NCBI GenBank assembly: GCA_036850595.1
Contig: CM072160.1
Span: forward strand, 18,331,906 to 18,395,905
DNA length: 64,000 nucleotides
Direction: 5' to 3'
Source: Rhyacichthys aspro
Taxonomy: Eukaryota; Chordata; Actinopteri; Gobiiformes; Rhyacichthyidae
Part shown: positions 19,418 to 34,400 of the stretch, in pieces
Numbering within the stretch: position 1 is the first letter of the stretch
Layout of the letters: every line of letters begins with the position of its first letter
Program-made: the position numbers and the translations under genes
The notes under the pieces: generated by a model
Databases searched by the model: none
Told to the model about the DNA's origin: nothing
The model's input: only the letters and a program-made list of their open reading frames with translations

Positions 19418-22400
19418 CTGTCGACACAGGACGGAAGGAGTTAAAGGCTTTGTGGGTAGGGTCTCTGTAAATGTGTGTAAACTAAGGTGGTCCCATCCTC
19501 TCTTTTAGGTCTCATCAGTTAGTCTCAGCAAAACCAGGGTTATTCTGGATTTTATAGAAGCTTAGCCTCTAAAATAGTTTTGCAGCATTTTACCTTCCTC
19601 TGTGAGCTGTGATTGGCTGAGAGCTACACACATCTCCATTTTATGAAAACAAAGGAAACTGGCGAAAGAGTAAGCAGATCCCAAATCCCTAGAATATATG
19701 TAGAATAAAAGGGATTTCCACTGAGCGATGATTAACACAATTTTGAAATTCAGGAAGTTCAAGATTTTTAAAATAGGGCTGTATGTAGTTGGAGTAAATA
19801 TAATGAGATAGATTCAAGTCATATTTTTAGGACAAGACCACATTTTAAGACCACAATAAACAGTTTTTGTTTAATCTGAACAAATGATAATCAATTCAAC
19901 AATGAGCTCACGAGGCTCCTTTTCAACATCAGGTGAAATACTGGATTGTTTAGAAGCTATTGTTTCTGTAGCTATTTACAACATTTAGCACTCCTTAAAG
20001 CTGCTCTGTGTAACTTTTAGCCAGTAGAGGGCGCAGATCCCTCACTGTGCAACTGCACTGTCAGAGGCGCCATCTTTGTTCACAAATAAAGACTATCCTG
20101 CTGACAGAACATGTCTTCTGAAACAGTAAGGTCATTTTAGTGTATTTTATACAAATATGATCCTGTTAGGGTCATGATAGGTCATCATCCCAGGACAGGA
20201 AAGTTACATTGGAGGTTTCTGTCCAGTTGAGGAGCACATGGTATTGTGTCAGTGTGATAGGCATGACTGATTGATGACTGTCTGATTTCCAGAGAGGTAA
20301 AGTTATTGTATCTGAAGACTGCATGTTGTGATCCTGCCTCATGTCCTGAGCAACTGGAAGGAGCCCCAGCATAAGCAGTGAAAACTAAATAATGTAACAA
20401 GTATACTAGTATTCTCCGTGGAATGAGGATGACATTTTCGGCATGAGCAAAAGTCATGATTGACTCTGTGAAAGAGACTAAAATGTATATAAAATACTAA
20501 AAGATGCGACCCTAAAAGTGGATCCAGGGAGGCCTTTTGTCAAAAAAAAAAAATGCTTGTAAAAAAGCTCAAAAGCATATCTCAAAGTTCTTTTAGTCCC
20601 TTTAAACTGTTTAATCAACCCTTGTAATCCCTCTTTTGTCGTCTGTGTTTTACCTGTTGTAGTCCTGTTTGTTTACTTGATTCTATGTGTTGATTGTCAA
20701 ATATAATGGTGTTGACCTAAAAGCTACTTTGCTCAAAACTGCAGAATTGCCTGAAATAATTGTGAGCAGATCGATAAATCCTGTGTTTGATGTGGTTCCG
20801 GCCGTCGAAACTGACAGGATCAAACTCCTGGAGGATGACAGATACATAATTCAGGGCCATAATTGAATAGTAATGTGTGATGTGGTGACATTAGCATAAG
20901 GCGCAGCGGCCATTACTCCACGTTAACCCGGCTGTAGGCCACTGTGAGCGATGAATGAGCCCAAGATGAGGCACAGGAGACGCCTCATGGATCAATGGCC
21001 TTTGTGTAATGGGCCGTTTAAAGCCAGCGGTGACTTATATTGAGTGCTGCTCGTCCATGATGATAACATTAGTGTCCATCTGTACAGTGATCTGCATAAA
21101 GGGCCGCTCTGAGGGAGGAAGGGAAGCTCAACGGAAACAAAAACTAAATCTCCTCCAGATAAATCACCTGTTTGTAGTCCGAGTTGCCCATCATGTACTG
21201 CAGAGTGTAGATGATGGGATCCCCTTTCATTGGTGGCAGTGCCTCCCATGTGACCTCACAGGAGCTGTCGTCCACCCGCTCCACTTTAGGGGCTGAGGAG
21301 AAGAGAGGGGAAAGGTCAATCAAAGGTCAACATGTGCTTGTCAAGGTCACTGATTCAAACTGTGGTTATCAAATGGAAAATTCTTCTCTATGGCCTCTGC
21401 ATTTGTTGTTGAAACATGACTTTTTAATCCAAAGAAAAGAGTACATTTCTAAAACTGCAGAACTGTTGAACTTTGTTTTGCTGAGAATAAAACGTGTGAC
21501 CTCAGGTTCCATCAGAAGAGGCTGTGGAGTACAGACTCTATTCTGAGCGTGACTCATGGTGGATGTGTGTATCTCTGGTTGAAGCTAGGTCAACAGCTGG
21601 GTTCTTCTGAGGTTTGAGAGTTCTGAAACTCACACAATGTGCTACAATTTCATTGTAAGTTTATGCTCATAGCTCTATTTCTGTCGTCATAGAGAACTGA
21701 ACTCCACTTTGGCTAATGCTGCCTTCATATGCTCTTAGTACTTATAAGCATGTCATTTGTTAGTTTGTCTAAATGTGAATAAACAAGGCAACGTTGCGAG
21801 TGAGGGAGCTCTAAACGATCACATGTTCAGAACTAAAAATAGTGAGACTTTTCACTCTTTGTTCCCTCCAAAACTAGCCTTTTAGCAGGTTTCTAAGCGT
21901 AACATTAAACCTGCTGTTTGTGATATTTGTCAAATGAAGTTCCCTCATGGATATAAGCAACAAAAAACATACAACAAACCTTACTGGGCACTTCAGGGCA
22001 AGTCACATCAGTGAATAGGAGGTAGTAGCTCGAATAGAGAGGGAAGATTAAAGATGAGAGAAGGAGCAAACAATCTCCCAATAATGCTAAATGTTATTAT
22101 TTTGAAAGAAAGATTGAGAAGTGTTTCCTTTTTTGGTTCATGCAGCTCCAGTTTTTGCCTTTTACTTGTTTCAAGGTTGTTTAATGTAAATTTGGATGTA
22201 GCCCTATTAAGGCAAGTTCTTCTCTGTTTCTGTTTGGGTGTTTATTCCTTGCAGTTATTGTGAGAAAAAGTCTAAAATATATAAAAAAAATTATTAATGA
22301 TAAATGTTACATAGACCCACTGATCAGTGATCGGGTTTGGCCAATAACCCTTTCAGTGAAAAATCCAGTTACTCATAGATACATTTATAAACAGCAAAAT

Positions 22401-25400
22401 TAACACTCCACTTTCCAAGTTAAGATGCATTTCTAACTCACACATGAATGAACGAGCTAATATCCAAAATCTAAAAATGCATCACAATCACAGTAAAGCT
22501 CTGGGCTAAGTGTTTTTTTTTCTCATTTGTTTAAATTTGTCTGTGAGAAATGAAGAACAATTGCCATTCCAGTCGGACCAAGTTGTTTACATCCATTTTA
22601 GTCTGATACCTTTGACGGGGGCTGGAGGAGAGCGTGGGGTGGTGAATGTGTAAACACTGGAGAAGGGCCCTTCGCCCGCTTCATTAAAGGCCTGGATGCG
22701 GAACGTGTAAGAGGTAGACTCATTAAGCCTCTGGACTTTGTGAGTGTGGCATGGTCCTTTGTACAAGGAGACGAATCTGCAACGACACAAACACGCACCA
22801 TTTGAATGAGAAGAGGTTCAGTTTGATCCAGTACAACTTAATGTGCTGCGTTCTGTGCTGGGTTTTGTGCTGAGTAATGCCCCTGACCTGCCGCTCCTGT
22901 CCCCCATCTGCAGGTGGTACTGGAGGGTATCTGAGGAGGTGGACTTGGCCGGGCCGTCGCCCCACTTGAGCCTGAGGGTCTGGTGGCTGAAGGCGGTGCA
23001 CTCCAGCCGCGGGGGCTGTGGGGGCAGGGGCTTGGTCTTCAACTTAAAGGTGTGACTGAAGGGCCCCGCTCCGAGGCTGTTCAGGGCTTGGATCCGGATC
23101 CTGATTTAAAAACATTAAAAAAGACTGTTTAAAAGGGCCACAAAGACTGCCAGAAGGTTTCTGATTTATTTTAATATGTGTAATGTTAATGTCAATGTAC
23201 TACTGTAGAATCTGAAGTATTGTAAGACTATATTCAACCAAAAATATAATAACTTTAGGTTATTATTCAAACCATTTAAATCTTTAACTTTATAAAGTGC
23301 CAGTGTTGGTCCATTCAAGACAAATACTACATAGAACAATAACAAAATTCTGCATCAGTGCACAGAAGAGTTCATCAGAATTATAATTGTATGTAAACAT
23401 GAATACGTGCTGCATGAGCAATTTTTCAACATTTCAGGTTTCCTACACCACAAAAGGGAGTGGTTTCAAAACAATAAATGATTTTGCGAAGTTGGCAGCT
23501 GCTAGCTACAAAAAGGTTTCAAAGAAGGCATCTGGGCGTAGGTTTCGAGGGAAGAGGTTTTGTTTAGCTGTAAGAGAGCTGAAGAAGTGATCTAACTTAA
23601 GTCTATTGTTGAATAAACAAACCCAAATGTAGAGAAAGAAGTGGGATCATTCAAAAAAAGCTTTTAAAGCCTTCTTCAAAAAGAGAAGCAGGCAAATCAG
23701 ACTGAGGTATTTTATCTCTTTGTCACTGATGAAAGCTAAACTAGAGGAAAACAAAAACACTGCAAATAGAGTGTCTTACTCATTATGACACCTCAGGGAA
23801 ATTGTGAATACTCCAATTCTTACTTTCTTGTCTTTCTTACTCATTCCAAAAGTGCAACGTTGTGAATGTGTATTTTACAAACAAAGCGAGCCCCGACCTG
23901 TAGCTGGTGTCGGGCTGCAGGTTCTGGATAATGTGTTTGGTGACTGGACCGACGACGACGGGCTGCCTCTCCCCGAGGTCGATCAGGTACGACGTGATCT
24001 CGGAGCCGTGGTCGCAGGGAGGGTCCCAGGAGATCCCCAGACATGTGGACGGGGAGTATACGGGGGGCTGTCGAGACCCGCCGTCTACCTCCTCTTCGTC
24101 CTCCTCGTCTTCGTCTGCGTCCGCCTGAGCCTCGTACCGGCGCAGATCCAGGTCCTTCAGGGCGTACATATTAGTGATGGCCGCCGGGACAGAACACGGA
24201 GTCTGGCAGAGGACGGCCTCGCTGAAGGGTCCCACTCCCGCCACGTTCACAGCCTTCAACAAAGACGAGAGGTAAAAAACTTCAACTGTAGTCACAGGTT
24301 GCTCTGTGTAATTGTCTTTACAACCACCAGGTGGAGATGTAATGAGCCAAAACCTACAGAGTTTCAACAAGTTCAAACTTTACCTCACAGAGCAACAAAC
24401 ACTAGCGAAAATTACGTTAAACGGAAGATATGTGACTTTTTTTTTTTTTGAGGAATGCATACTGAGAGAGCATATTGTGAAAGAAATAATTTGGGAAAAA
24501 AGTGTCTATTCCAGCTCTGGCTACATCTGTTTACAGAGCGTTTAAATCACACAAGGCAAAAATAACTGTCATTACAGTAAAGAATAATCACACTTTTCAA
24601 CTTTTAATAAACACACTGAATCTTCCATTCAACAGAAAGTAATTAATTTTATTTTGAATCATTTAACTTAAGTTTTGCATTAAAAAGTATTAATTTTGGA
24701 TTGTTCAGACTTCAAAACTGAGTCACTATGACAGTTCAGTCTATGAATGCAAAAATGATTTGAAAAATAACTGAAATGAGAAACCTTTACAAATACAGTA
24801 ACTCAAACTGCATTACGTGTATATTCACTTCAGAACTTTAAGTATTTGAAAAGTCAATTTGTGTGAACGTAATTTAGAACCTTACAGCATCTGTAAATCA
24901 AATCAATCTGCAAATCACACATATTACCTTTTCCAGGGAACCATCCGGTAATCTCTTAAAGCACAATAATCCATTTAGCAGCGTGTCTTTTTTGTTTTTT
25001 CAACACTAGCTGTGCACCTTTAATTTTACACACTCATTTTTCAATTATTATTCTATTAAATTCCAGGAAAGGATTAGATCACTTGGTCCATTAATACCTC
25101 CATCCCTGAACTGATAAACTACTGAATACATAAATACATTGTCTATTACTGAAAAGGAACAGGAGGAAGAGCAAACATTCGGTCTGTGCTCACCTGAACC
25201 CGGCAGAAGTAGTTGGTTGCAGGCAGCAGCCCCTTCACCTCGTGGCTCAGAGCTGGTCCGCTGTAACACACCTGCATCACCCCCTCAGCGGCGCCCCACT
25301 CCAGACGGAACTCTGTCACTGCAGCTCCGTTACAGGGAGGCGCCTGGGACACAAAAACGGTCACTAATCCATCACTCTACACATCCTTTAGAATCTGTAA

Positions 25401-28400
25401 GTGATTTAGTCTCTGCTTTACTCTTGTCACATGATGCCACCTGTTGGTTTGGGGCATTAGCTTTGACACTGTGGATTATTAACTGGTGGCAGCTCAAACA
25501 GGAACTCAAACAGCACATAAGAAGATGGTATTTCCTTTTATGTATGAAATGCCAAACCAGCAGCAGCCAAAGAAGGCAAAAAAACAGCTCAGTGCACAGA
25601 AAGAAACTCAACTGCTCCCTGGGCCCTGAACCATGAATGTAGTTGAACCTGCCTGGATTTCTCTGTGGAGCTGTGAGGGTGTTCATGAGGAACAGGAGTC
25701 TTTAATGCCATTTTGAGCTGCACTGTGCTTCAAATTGTACACAAAAACCTTCCATCTAGTGCTTATGCTACAATTATTTAATAAAGTAGTAGAGTGCTTT
25801 ATGGTCAACACTAGATTTCTGTAGAAACATCGTCGTCTCCTTGTGAATGCTCTTCCTCTTGATATTAGAGCAGCACTGCCCCATCTCAAAATCTCTTTCT
25901 TTGAGCTGGCCTCTCACACAAGTTAAGCTTGTCATTGCTTTTTTTATTCATTTTATCAGTTTATTTTAGTCTGCTTTAATGTGCTTTTATTCACAGAGAA
26001 TAATTAGTGGATCTCAACATAGCGCCAGCAATTAAAGCCATTCTGAGCAGAATGCCACATACAGTACTGTACAAAAGTTTAGGCAGGTGTGGATATAAAA
26101 AGTAAACTATAAAGTATGTATAAAGTGGAAAAACAGAAGACAATTCTAAGTCAAATCAATATTTGATGTGACTTTGCCTCAAAAAAGCATCAGTTTGAGT
26201 TGTTCCACTGACTCAGTTTTTGAAGGATCTGGACAGATTCTGTTCAAACATTTTGAGAAGCCAAGACAAAACCAGGCCAAACTGGACTAAACTGGACTAT
26301 TAAATCTCAGAAGAAACTTAGGTTAAACTACACACTGTAATCCCAGACAGGACCAGGCCAGACTCCGTGATGTTGGGATCAGAGTTACACCATCACATCA
26401 GGAGGACTCTTTGTTCTGGGATCATTCTAAAAATTGGAGGTTTTGTCTTTTTACTCACTTTTTCATTTTGTAAATTCATTTAAAAAAACAGCATTTTTAC
26501 TTTACTGCACATCTTCACACCTGTCTAAAACTTTGAACAGTGCTGAATGTGCATTAAGCTAGAAGGCAGGACTTGATATGATTTTAGTTTTAGTGTCACT
26601 AGCCAAAGTTCATGTTTGTGCTCCAGTTAACTGAGTCGCTGGTGTAGACACTATATTCACTCTTCACAAAGCCTCTCTCCCCTCCTCCTTCTTACTTCTG
26701 GTTTCTCAGTTTAACTGCACATTGTAAGTTTCCAAAGGAGTTCCCTCCCTAGCCTCCTAGTCCAGCTTCGTAGTACTGAAGCAGACATGGAAGACGCTCA
26801 GATTGATTTGTGTCTGCTTTCATAGCCATATTTTGTCTGTTTTTTTGTTTTTTCTTGTTTGGTTTGACACTTTGCTCGTCGGACGTTGCCTCACCTCCCA
26901 ACTCACGACCACACAACTGGGGGATCTGCATGTGGTCGATGGAGCCTTGCACTGCTCTGGGGCTCCAGGGCCGGTTGTAATCTCACAGCGCTCTGATAAA
27001 GGCCCAAACTAGAAGGAGAAAAAAAAAAAAAGGAAAAAAGTCAACAATTTTATATTAGCTTTATATCATTAAAGGCAGGAAAGCCCGCAGCACAAAAAAC
27101 CCAAAACAACCCCTGTCTATTTTTGATGAATGTGTTTTGACAGTGCTTCTCACCCCAGCTTTGTTTGCAGCCTTGAGCCGGAAGCTGTACGTTTTGCCAG
27201 GCAGTAAGCCGCCCACGGAGCAGTCCGACTCTGGACCCTGGTAAACCTCTCTGCTTTCTTCAGACTGCGGCCCACTCACTTCCACGCTGTAGCAGGACAC
27301 GGGGCTGCCTCCGTCCACCTGAGGGGGACCTGGCCGGTTTGTGCGACAACGCTTTAGAAATCAATACTGTTCAAAAAGCAACCAAAGCACGCAAAAGAAA
27401 ACACATTCACCCCTCTCTACTAAATGAGAAATGTCTGTACAGTCGAGAGAACAATGTACAGCTAGTTCACCAGACGAATAAATGCATCCACTGAAGCTAG
27501 AATACAGCCCACACAGAGCTGAGATGGAGAGGAATGACTCACCCCAGCGCAGTTGCACCTCCCTGGCTTTGGGCTTGCCCACCAGCCGAGGGGGCTGGCA
27601 GGGCCCCGGGGGCACTGCGGGAGTCTGGACCTGCAGGGTCTCCGACAGCTTAAAGGGAGAAAAGAACACCAATTAATACCCTGTACAATAACAAATGGAC
27701 AACCTCAGCCCAGTCCCCCCCTCGATGCCCTCAAATAGAACACAGTTCACTTGATCATCCGATGATTTCAAAGTGTAATTGCAGCGCTTCCAGGTCAATT
27801 TTACAGAGCAATAAGCTATATTTCTGATCAAACTGACCAAAAACAGTATTTTTAAGACTTTTGGGACAAAAGACCAACATGTGATCGTTATGTCACACTG
27901 GGCTGTACCAAAATGCAGGCACTTGCCAACATGAGTCATGTTTCTTTTACAAGTCCGATCATGAATAAATGCATGCGCTAACAGCTGATGAAGAAATTAA
28001 TGAAGAGCGTCTGTGAACTGGACTAATTAAGGAAAACATCCTCCGACACATGCAGCGAGGGTTAATCGATTAGTGGGCTTTGTCTTGTACGTACGCACCA
28101 GGAAGCAAAGTCTAATCTCCCAACACAGGAGACTGAATGACAATTTCCTATTAAAAGTTGCCATAAATAGAGTCCGTATCTGGAATTATTCATGTAAAAT
28201 TTATCAGATTAACCATGAATGAGAATTCGAACTGCCTCTTTTAATAATCGCACTACTGTAGCAGGGGAGAAATAGTGCACTAGTAAAGACAATATGTGGC
28301 ATTTTGACTTCAAATGTTATAATGAATACCAAATAATTAAAAAGTAGGCTTATAATAGTTATGAGTACAGGTAGTAATGCTGTGTGCTGTAGTCTAGTGA

Positions 28401-31400
28401 CTCACCGGGCTCTGCCCCCCCTCGCTCATGCAGTAAACTCGTGTTTGGTAGGAACAGCCAGGCTTTAAACCTTCACACACATGCTCTGTGGCCGGACCGC
28501 TGTACACCAGCTCCCACGACACACCTAGATATCAGACATTTGAATTACAATGTGTCCACACTATCATCATTTACTTTTATCTTAAAAATTGCCTACCATT
28601 ATCTTGGAACTTACCACTTAAGCCCTCAGACAGCTCCACAACGTATTTTGTCACTTCTGCTCCTCCATTATCTTTTGGGGGCTCTAAATTCAAAATAGAA
28701 AAAAATCAGGGCTGCACGATATATCGCAAATTTATCGTTATCGTGATATTATTGTTATCACAATATTATTATCGCAATATCCATATTGCAATAACGTTAT
28801 GGTCCTCATGTGATATTTACTTTTTGACTCAAAATCATCATCTAAACAGAGCATTAAATCAAACTGTGGTGTGTCTAAATAAAATAGTCCTTTGATTTCA
28901 ACATTTATTCCAAATTTAGACCTGGTTCGGTCTAATGTAGATTTAGGTCCTGCTCTGTCCAGTGGAAGTTAGTCGAGAGCCTTGTATTTTTTTTTAATAT
29001 TTTCAACAAATTGAATGAAATTAACACTTAGCCAAAGAGCATTCAGATATCACAGCTCTTATTATAACTGCGATATTCAATACAGTTATCGCATGCTTTT
29101 CCAATATCTTGCAGCCCTAGAAAAACATGGCACATATTACTCACATTGCAACATAAAGACTCTTATAGACTTGTGATGTCTTTGCTTCTAAAGGTGGGAA
29201 AGCCAAAAAAAGGCTGACAGTGTTGGTTTTTTTAACGGAAAAAAATGTGGAAACAAAGAGCAAGTGCCTCAGTGAGTGATGTGTTTGTCCGGCGAGGTGC
29301 AGGGAGGATTCATGCTGATGTCTGCACTGAGGAAGAGAACTGTCAGTTATCTATTGTACCCACTCCTCTGAATGTCATCTGTCTCTGGTGGATTCACTGA
29401 TGGTGTTGCCAGGCCACAGTGAGAAATGGGAAACGGCAAACGGGCTTCGTCGGGCTGTAAACGAGATGTGAGACTAAAACATTGTGATGTGGCAGTAAAT
29501 CCTTACCCCAGGCCATTTTGAAGCTGTTGGGCTGAACTCTCCCTTTGATGACAGGTCTGCATGGACAGCCGGGTCTGTCTGGGTTCGTGATGAACTCCAC
29601 CACCTGACTGGGGTTACTTTTACCCTCGGAGTTGTACGCCGCCACCTGCAGGGAAATGTGTGAATGCTAATAGTCAGTTCCCTTTTAACAAACACTTGAG
29701 GAGGGCAAGTGTAAGTTTATTAACACTTTCACCTTTCATCTGCGAAGACAACTTAAGGTGCTTTACAGAAGACACAATTGCAACAAACAACACCAAAGCA
29801 AAATATAACGTAAAGGGAAGTGTGCCAATTGAAGAACCTACACACATACGATGATAAATAGGACCATAAATAGTTAAAATATATTTAAATTTTAATCGTA
29901 AGATAAGTTAAAAGGGTGAGTCATAAGCTTATTTTTAAAAGCACTGAGCAACGTTTCAAGTATAGAGTTGCACAGATTGGCAGCAAAAAACTAATGATGC
30001 AGTTCATCTGAGAGTCCTGTGAGGTCTGTATGGAGTTATTAGCTCAGATTCATATTTTGGCAGCTAAACTGTTTAAATAATTTGTGTACATGCAGAAGAA
30101 TTTTGAAATCAATTCTTTGGGGGACTGGAGTGATCTGAGCATGGGAGTATCTATCCTGGCAGCAGCATTTTAGATTAGTTGTAGCTGTCCAATAACTGAA
30201 TTTGAGATTAGTGTGAACAGTCCTCTACAGAACAGTACTACCCTGCATTTACGAGAAGTGAAGGACTGTCCCAATACTCATTTGGATCTAGTGGAAGGGG
30301 TAAGTAGGAGAAGCTGTTTCACTTTTTTTATAATTTTTTTTATAAAATGCTGATTTTGTAATTGATTGGCTATATATATATATTGTAACAATATTTTTAG
30401 TATATGGGAATATCTTGTATTTATTTAAGAGGCCTTTCGCTTGATATTTACTTTTTAAAGACAGTGTCTGTTCACAGAGCCTTTTTCTTTCTTTGATTGA
30501 TCCAAAACATTAATCTCAGTTTTATTCTCATAGTTGGAGGAAATTGTGATTCATTCAATTACAACTGGAACATTGCAAAATCCATTGCAGAGTTAATTAC
30601 GCTAAGATGTCCAACATAAACTTAGCGATGGTAAGTCCACAAGATTCACATGAAGCCATACTGCGTATTAGTTAGCTGAACAGCAGTAGCTGGCATGAAG
30701 CTTCCCACCTCGTCGAGAAAACGTGTTTAATACACCTCCAGTGATCAGAAACCTTGATACTGCTTCATAGCAACGCAGAATGAGTAAAAATGGGTATCAA
30801 ACAAACTCAGTCAACACAAAACAAAAATGATTTTGTGTAAAAGGTCACTGTTTCCCGGTAACAAGCAAAGACTTGAAGGGTAATGAAGGGATCTAATAAA
30901 AGGGAATACAACAGTCAACCACAAGCAGCATTAATGCCCTTAAGACAAATACCAATCCTCAAAATCCCCTTAAATGTGCTCACATAGTTCAACAAAATGG
31001 CTGGACCACACCATCACTATGACCAAAAAAATGAGCCGCGAAGCTCCAGCGGTATTTGTGGCACAGTTGTGTTAATATGATCCTGCTGAGTACAGCTCAT
31101 AAAGCGCGAAGACAAACCTGCTCTGTACGCAGCCTTCCTTCACACTGCACAGCTGGATAATTAGGAAAGAGGGGCTCTCACACTGATTCTGAAGCAGTGA
31201 GCATGTCTCTCATAAGGCCATATGGGTGTTTATTTGACTAATAGTATTCTTTATATCTACACCATGAAAGCAGAGCGTTCTAATTCTTTTCTCAGTCTGC
31301 ACAATTATATGCTGCCACTTCCTTAAACAGTGGACACAATAAAAAAAGAGCCCCTGCTGTTGTAGATGGCTGAAGGCAAACACACGCAGTTGGAAGCCAC

Positions 31401-34400
31401 TGTCGTGCAATTCGGTACCAAGTTAAGACGACAATAAAGGAGACTTGCAAATATGACTACAGCAGCACGGAGCCAATCAGAAGTAATACGCCTCAGTCTG
31501 GAGACAGTGGCCCGATTGCATTTCAATTAGCAATATGCCGCAAAGCTTTGATAATCCGTTCAGATGGAAAATATTAGCAGCTAATACCCGTGTAAACACT
31601 TAATCTGGTTCTTTCTGTTTGGGTGGAATATATTTGTGTTTCTGTGAAGGACTGCCCCACATGGGAGTGAAAAAAATTGTTTAGCAAACATAAGGCGTAG
31701 CAAGTTAAAAAGTAAAGGGAGGTAATGTTTGTTCAAAGTGGCTATAACTATGATTTAGTCATAATGGAAAGCTACAAGTCCCATTTCTTTTACTGCCAGT
31801 CATTTCTCTTATTTATGACAGCATAAAGATGTCAGAAAAAGACATCAGTTAAATATTTACTGTTTGAAACTAAGTAGCTCTATAAGTTTCAGTATATGGG
31901 TATATTTAGTATTTACCAGTAGGCACATTACAGTATAAGATTCAGACTCTGTAATAACCGCAAGGAAGAATATCACAATATGACATGGTGACATTTTCAT
32001 GCTTGCTTTAAAATGACTTGGAAAAAGCCGAGCTCATCAAATAGATTTTAATTTTTACAAATATTTTGGTAGATAGTTTGATATTGTAGCTTATGTTCTT
32101 TTTGTGTTTAGGTGCATCAGATAAAGCAGCAGAGATTAAAAATAAAGTATTTATAAAAATGTGACCGAGTAGAAACATATCCAAAGACAGAATACACTAT
32201 TTTTACACGCTCGTCATTTAAATCCCTGTCGCTCAGCTAATCTAACAGTAACGCCCATTCTGTTGCCGGCTCACTCGTATACTGACTGTCGGCTCGGCTT
32301 TCTTCCCAAGTCATTCCAAGCAAATTTGGATGGGACAGCGCCTTTTCTTCTCAGACGTCTGAAGCCTTTAGGGGTCAAATAAATATCTTTCTTAAAATGA
32401 AGCCCGCAAACTCCCTCGAAGAATTCTCAAATGTGGCACTCTTATCTCTTCTGATTGCATTCACCCAGCAAGAACGCAGGCGCTTATCTGAGAAAAAGTT
32501 GTGAAAGCTTAAATATGGATGGCTCTGCTTGTTTGATGAGCAATCTGGAACACTTCAGTGACATTTCCAGGTTGATTGAGCCATTTTTCCTGATCAATAT
32601 ATCAGAAAACAATGGGACCGGAAGTTAGCTAACATGGCCTTACTACTTTACTACTTCCGGCTTCACACCGCGTGAAAAGGGCCTATTGCAGTTACTTTAG
32701 ATGTTTTTTAGTTAACAGGTAAACAAATGTAGCTTATGACACATTTCATTTCCAGGTAAATGTGGCATAGGCTAATGTTTAGATTGTTGTAATAGTTAAA
32801 TAGACAACAATATTTCAAATAAATTAATGCAGGTCCTTAAAGAGGGATTACCCGATTTTTTTTCCCCTTTTGCGGAAAAGCGTTAAATCATCTAATAGCG
32901 TATTGTAACAGGAATGATCTGTGAAAAAAGTGAGACTTTATTTTTAATGCATGTGGCCAATCGGATGCTGGCTGTGGAATGAGACCCACTACCAAGTAAT
33001 GGAAGTAATGTCTACCGAAAATACAAAAAGTGTACTTCCTTTCATCAGCTTTGTCAGCTTACAGCTCAAAAAAGAAAATAAGCTACGTGAAATGAGGAAG
33101 AGTATCGGCAATTATGCACTTGATGTTTACCGAGGCTGAGATAATAACGGGGTCGCAGTGGTCTTAACACAGGGCTAGTAGTTTAAGGTAAGCTCTAAAC
33201 TTTGGATTGATGGAATGTCTTAGTACTTTGCGGTGGAAAAATTGATCTGGTTTGCCCTTTTTTTAATCAAAGAAATGTAGGAAAGGTAACTGCTGCAGTT
33301 TAAGGTGGGATTGGGAAAGAATAAAATTGGTTAGTGGAGCTTTATACTCACTTTTCCCCCAGTTATATTGGTGTCACTGGCCTTTTTGCCATTTGACAAC
33401 ATGAATGAATTATTTGAGAGAAAGCACTTTAGTCAGTTTGCTTTGAATATACAGCCTGTCAGATGAGTCCCACTCAGTCTTTTTCAAACTGCACCCAAAG
33501 TCATTCCAACACCTACATTCCAATATGCAAGATGATTCAGTAAATATGACAGCGAAGTGGTCTCATCTCAGCTCATATTAGGAAAAAAAAAAAGTCTGTG
33601 ATAAACCTGTGTTTGTCCCACGCCTACGTATTTAACAGTGTTATTTGCAACTTGCTGAAAACTGAAGGGTGAAAATACAGGTCAGAGTGTTGCCTATAAT
33701 AGCACTGAATGCTTGGAACCCTTTTGTTAATGTCAAATAAAGCTAATAATTAAAGCATTTAAATCATTTCACTCTTGTACATGCCATGAATTTGTACTGG
33801 TCTATTTAACTTATACAAAAATAAATATCTATTGCAATGCTCAATCACAAAGCCTTCCCACTAAAAGCGACATTTGCAATGTTTGGACTGGCCAGTTTGA
33901 ACGATGAGGGTGAGAGACCACTGGAGAAATGCAAAGTGAGATTTGTCCCACACATTTAATCACGATGCTGGCAGCCAAGAAGTCACAGTTGCTCAAAGCT
34001 TCTCACTGGGGCCTCACATGTGACAGGCATTGGAGCCCTACTGTTTATGCTGTCATTTGCCCAAACTGCTGGCCAAATGACAGCCGCTTGGGCAGACTGG
34101 GTGAGTCATAGGGACACGGTGGGACTTAGCACCCTCTCTGCCCTGAAGGCTATCCCCTCCACACGATCCGGAGCAACCCAAATTAAATCTGTGATGTTAG
34201 TCAAAGCTGAGCAGATGATCCATAATGGGCACGCTTACCCGAAACTTGTACTTAGTGCTCCGGTGGAGGTTTTTGGCGGTGCAGGAGAGCTCCTCGCCAT
34301 CATAGCTCGGCTGGAAACCATAGCCCTGTGGGAGAGACAAGTAACAGTGAGCCAAAAAACAACCAGGAAAGCAATGAAGCAACAAGATATTATATGTAAA

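Noticed and set aside
23387..23590. 67-residue lysine-rich plus-strand frame in fndc3a intron 21
   Set aside because: No recognisable family and no promoter. An AATAAA follows it, but this alone is weak in AT-rich DNA.
32618..32660. Inverted CCGGAAGT / ACTTCCGG pair
   Set aside because: Only 8 bp each, 27 bases apart; could be paired ETS sites but is too short to call.
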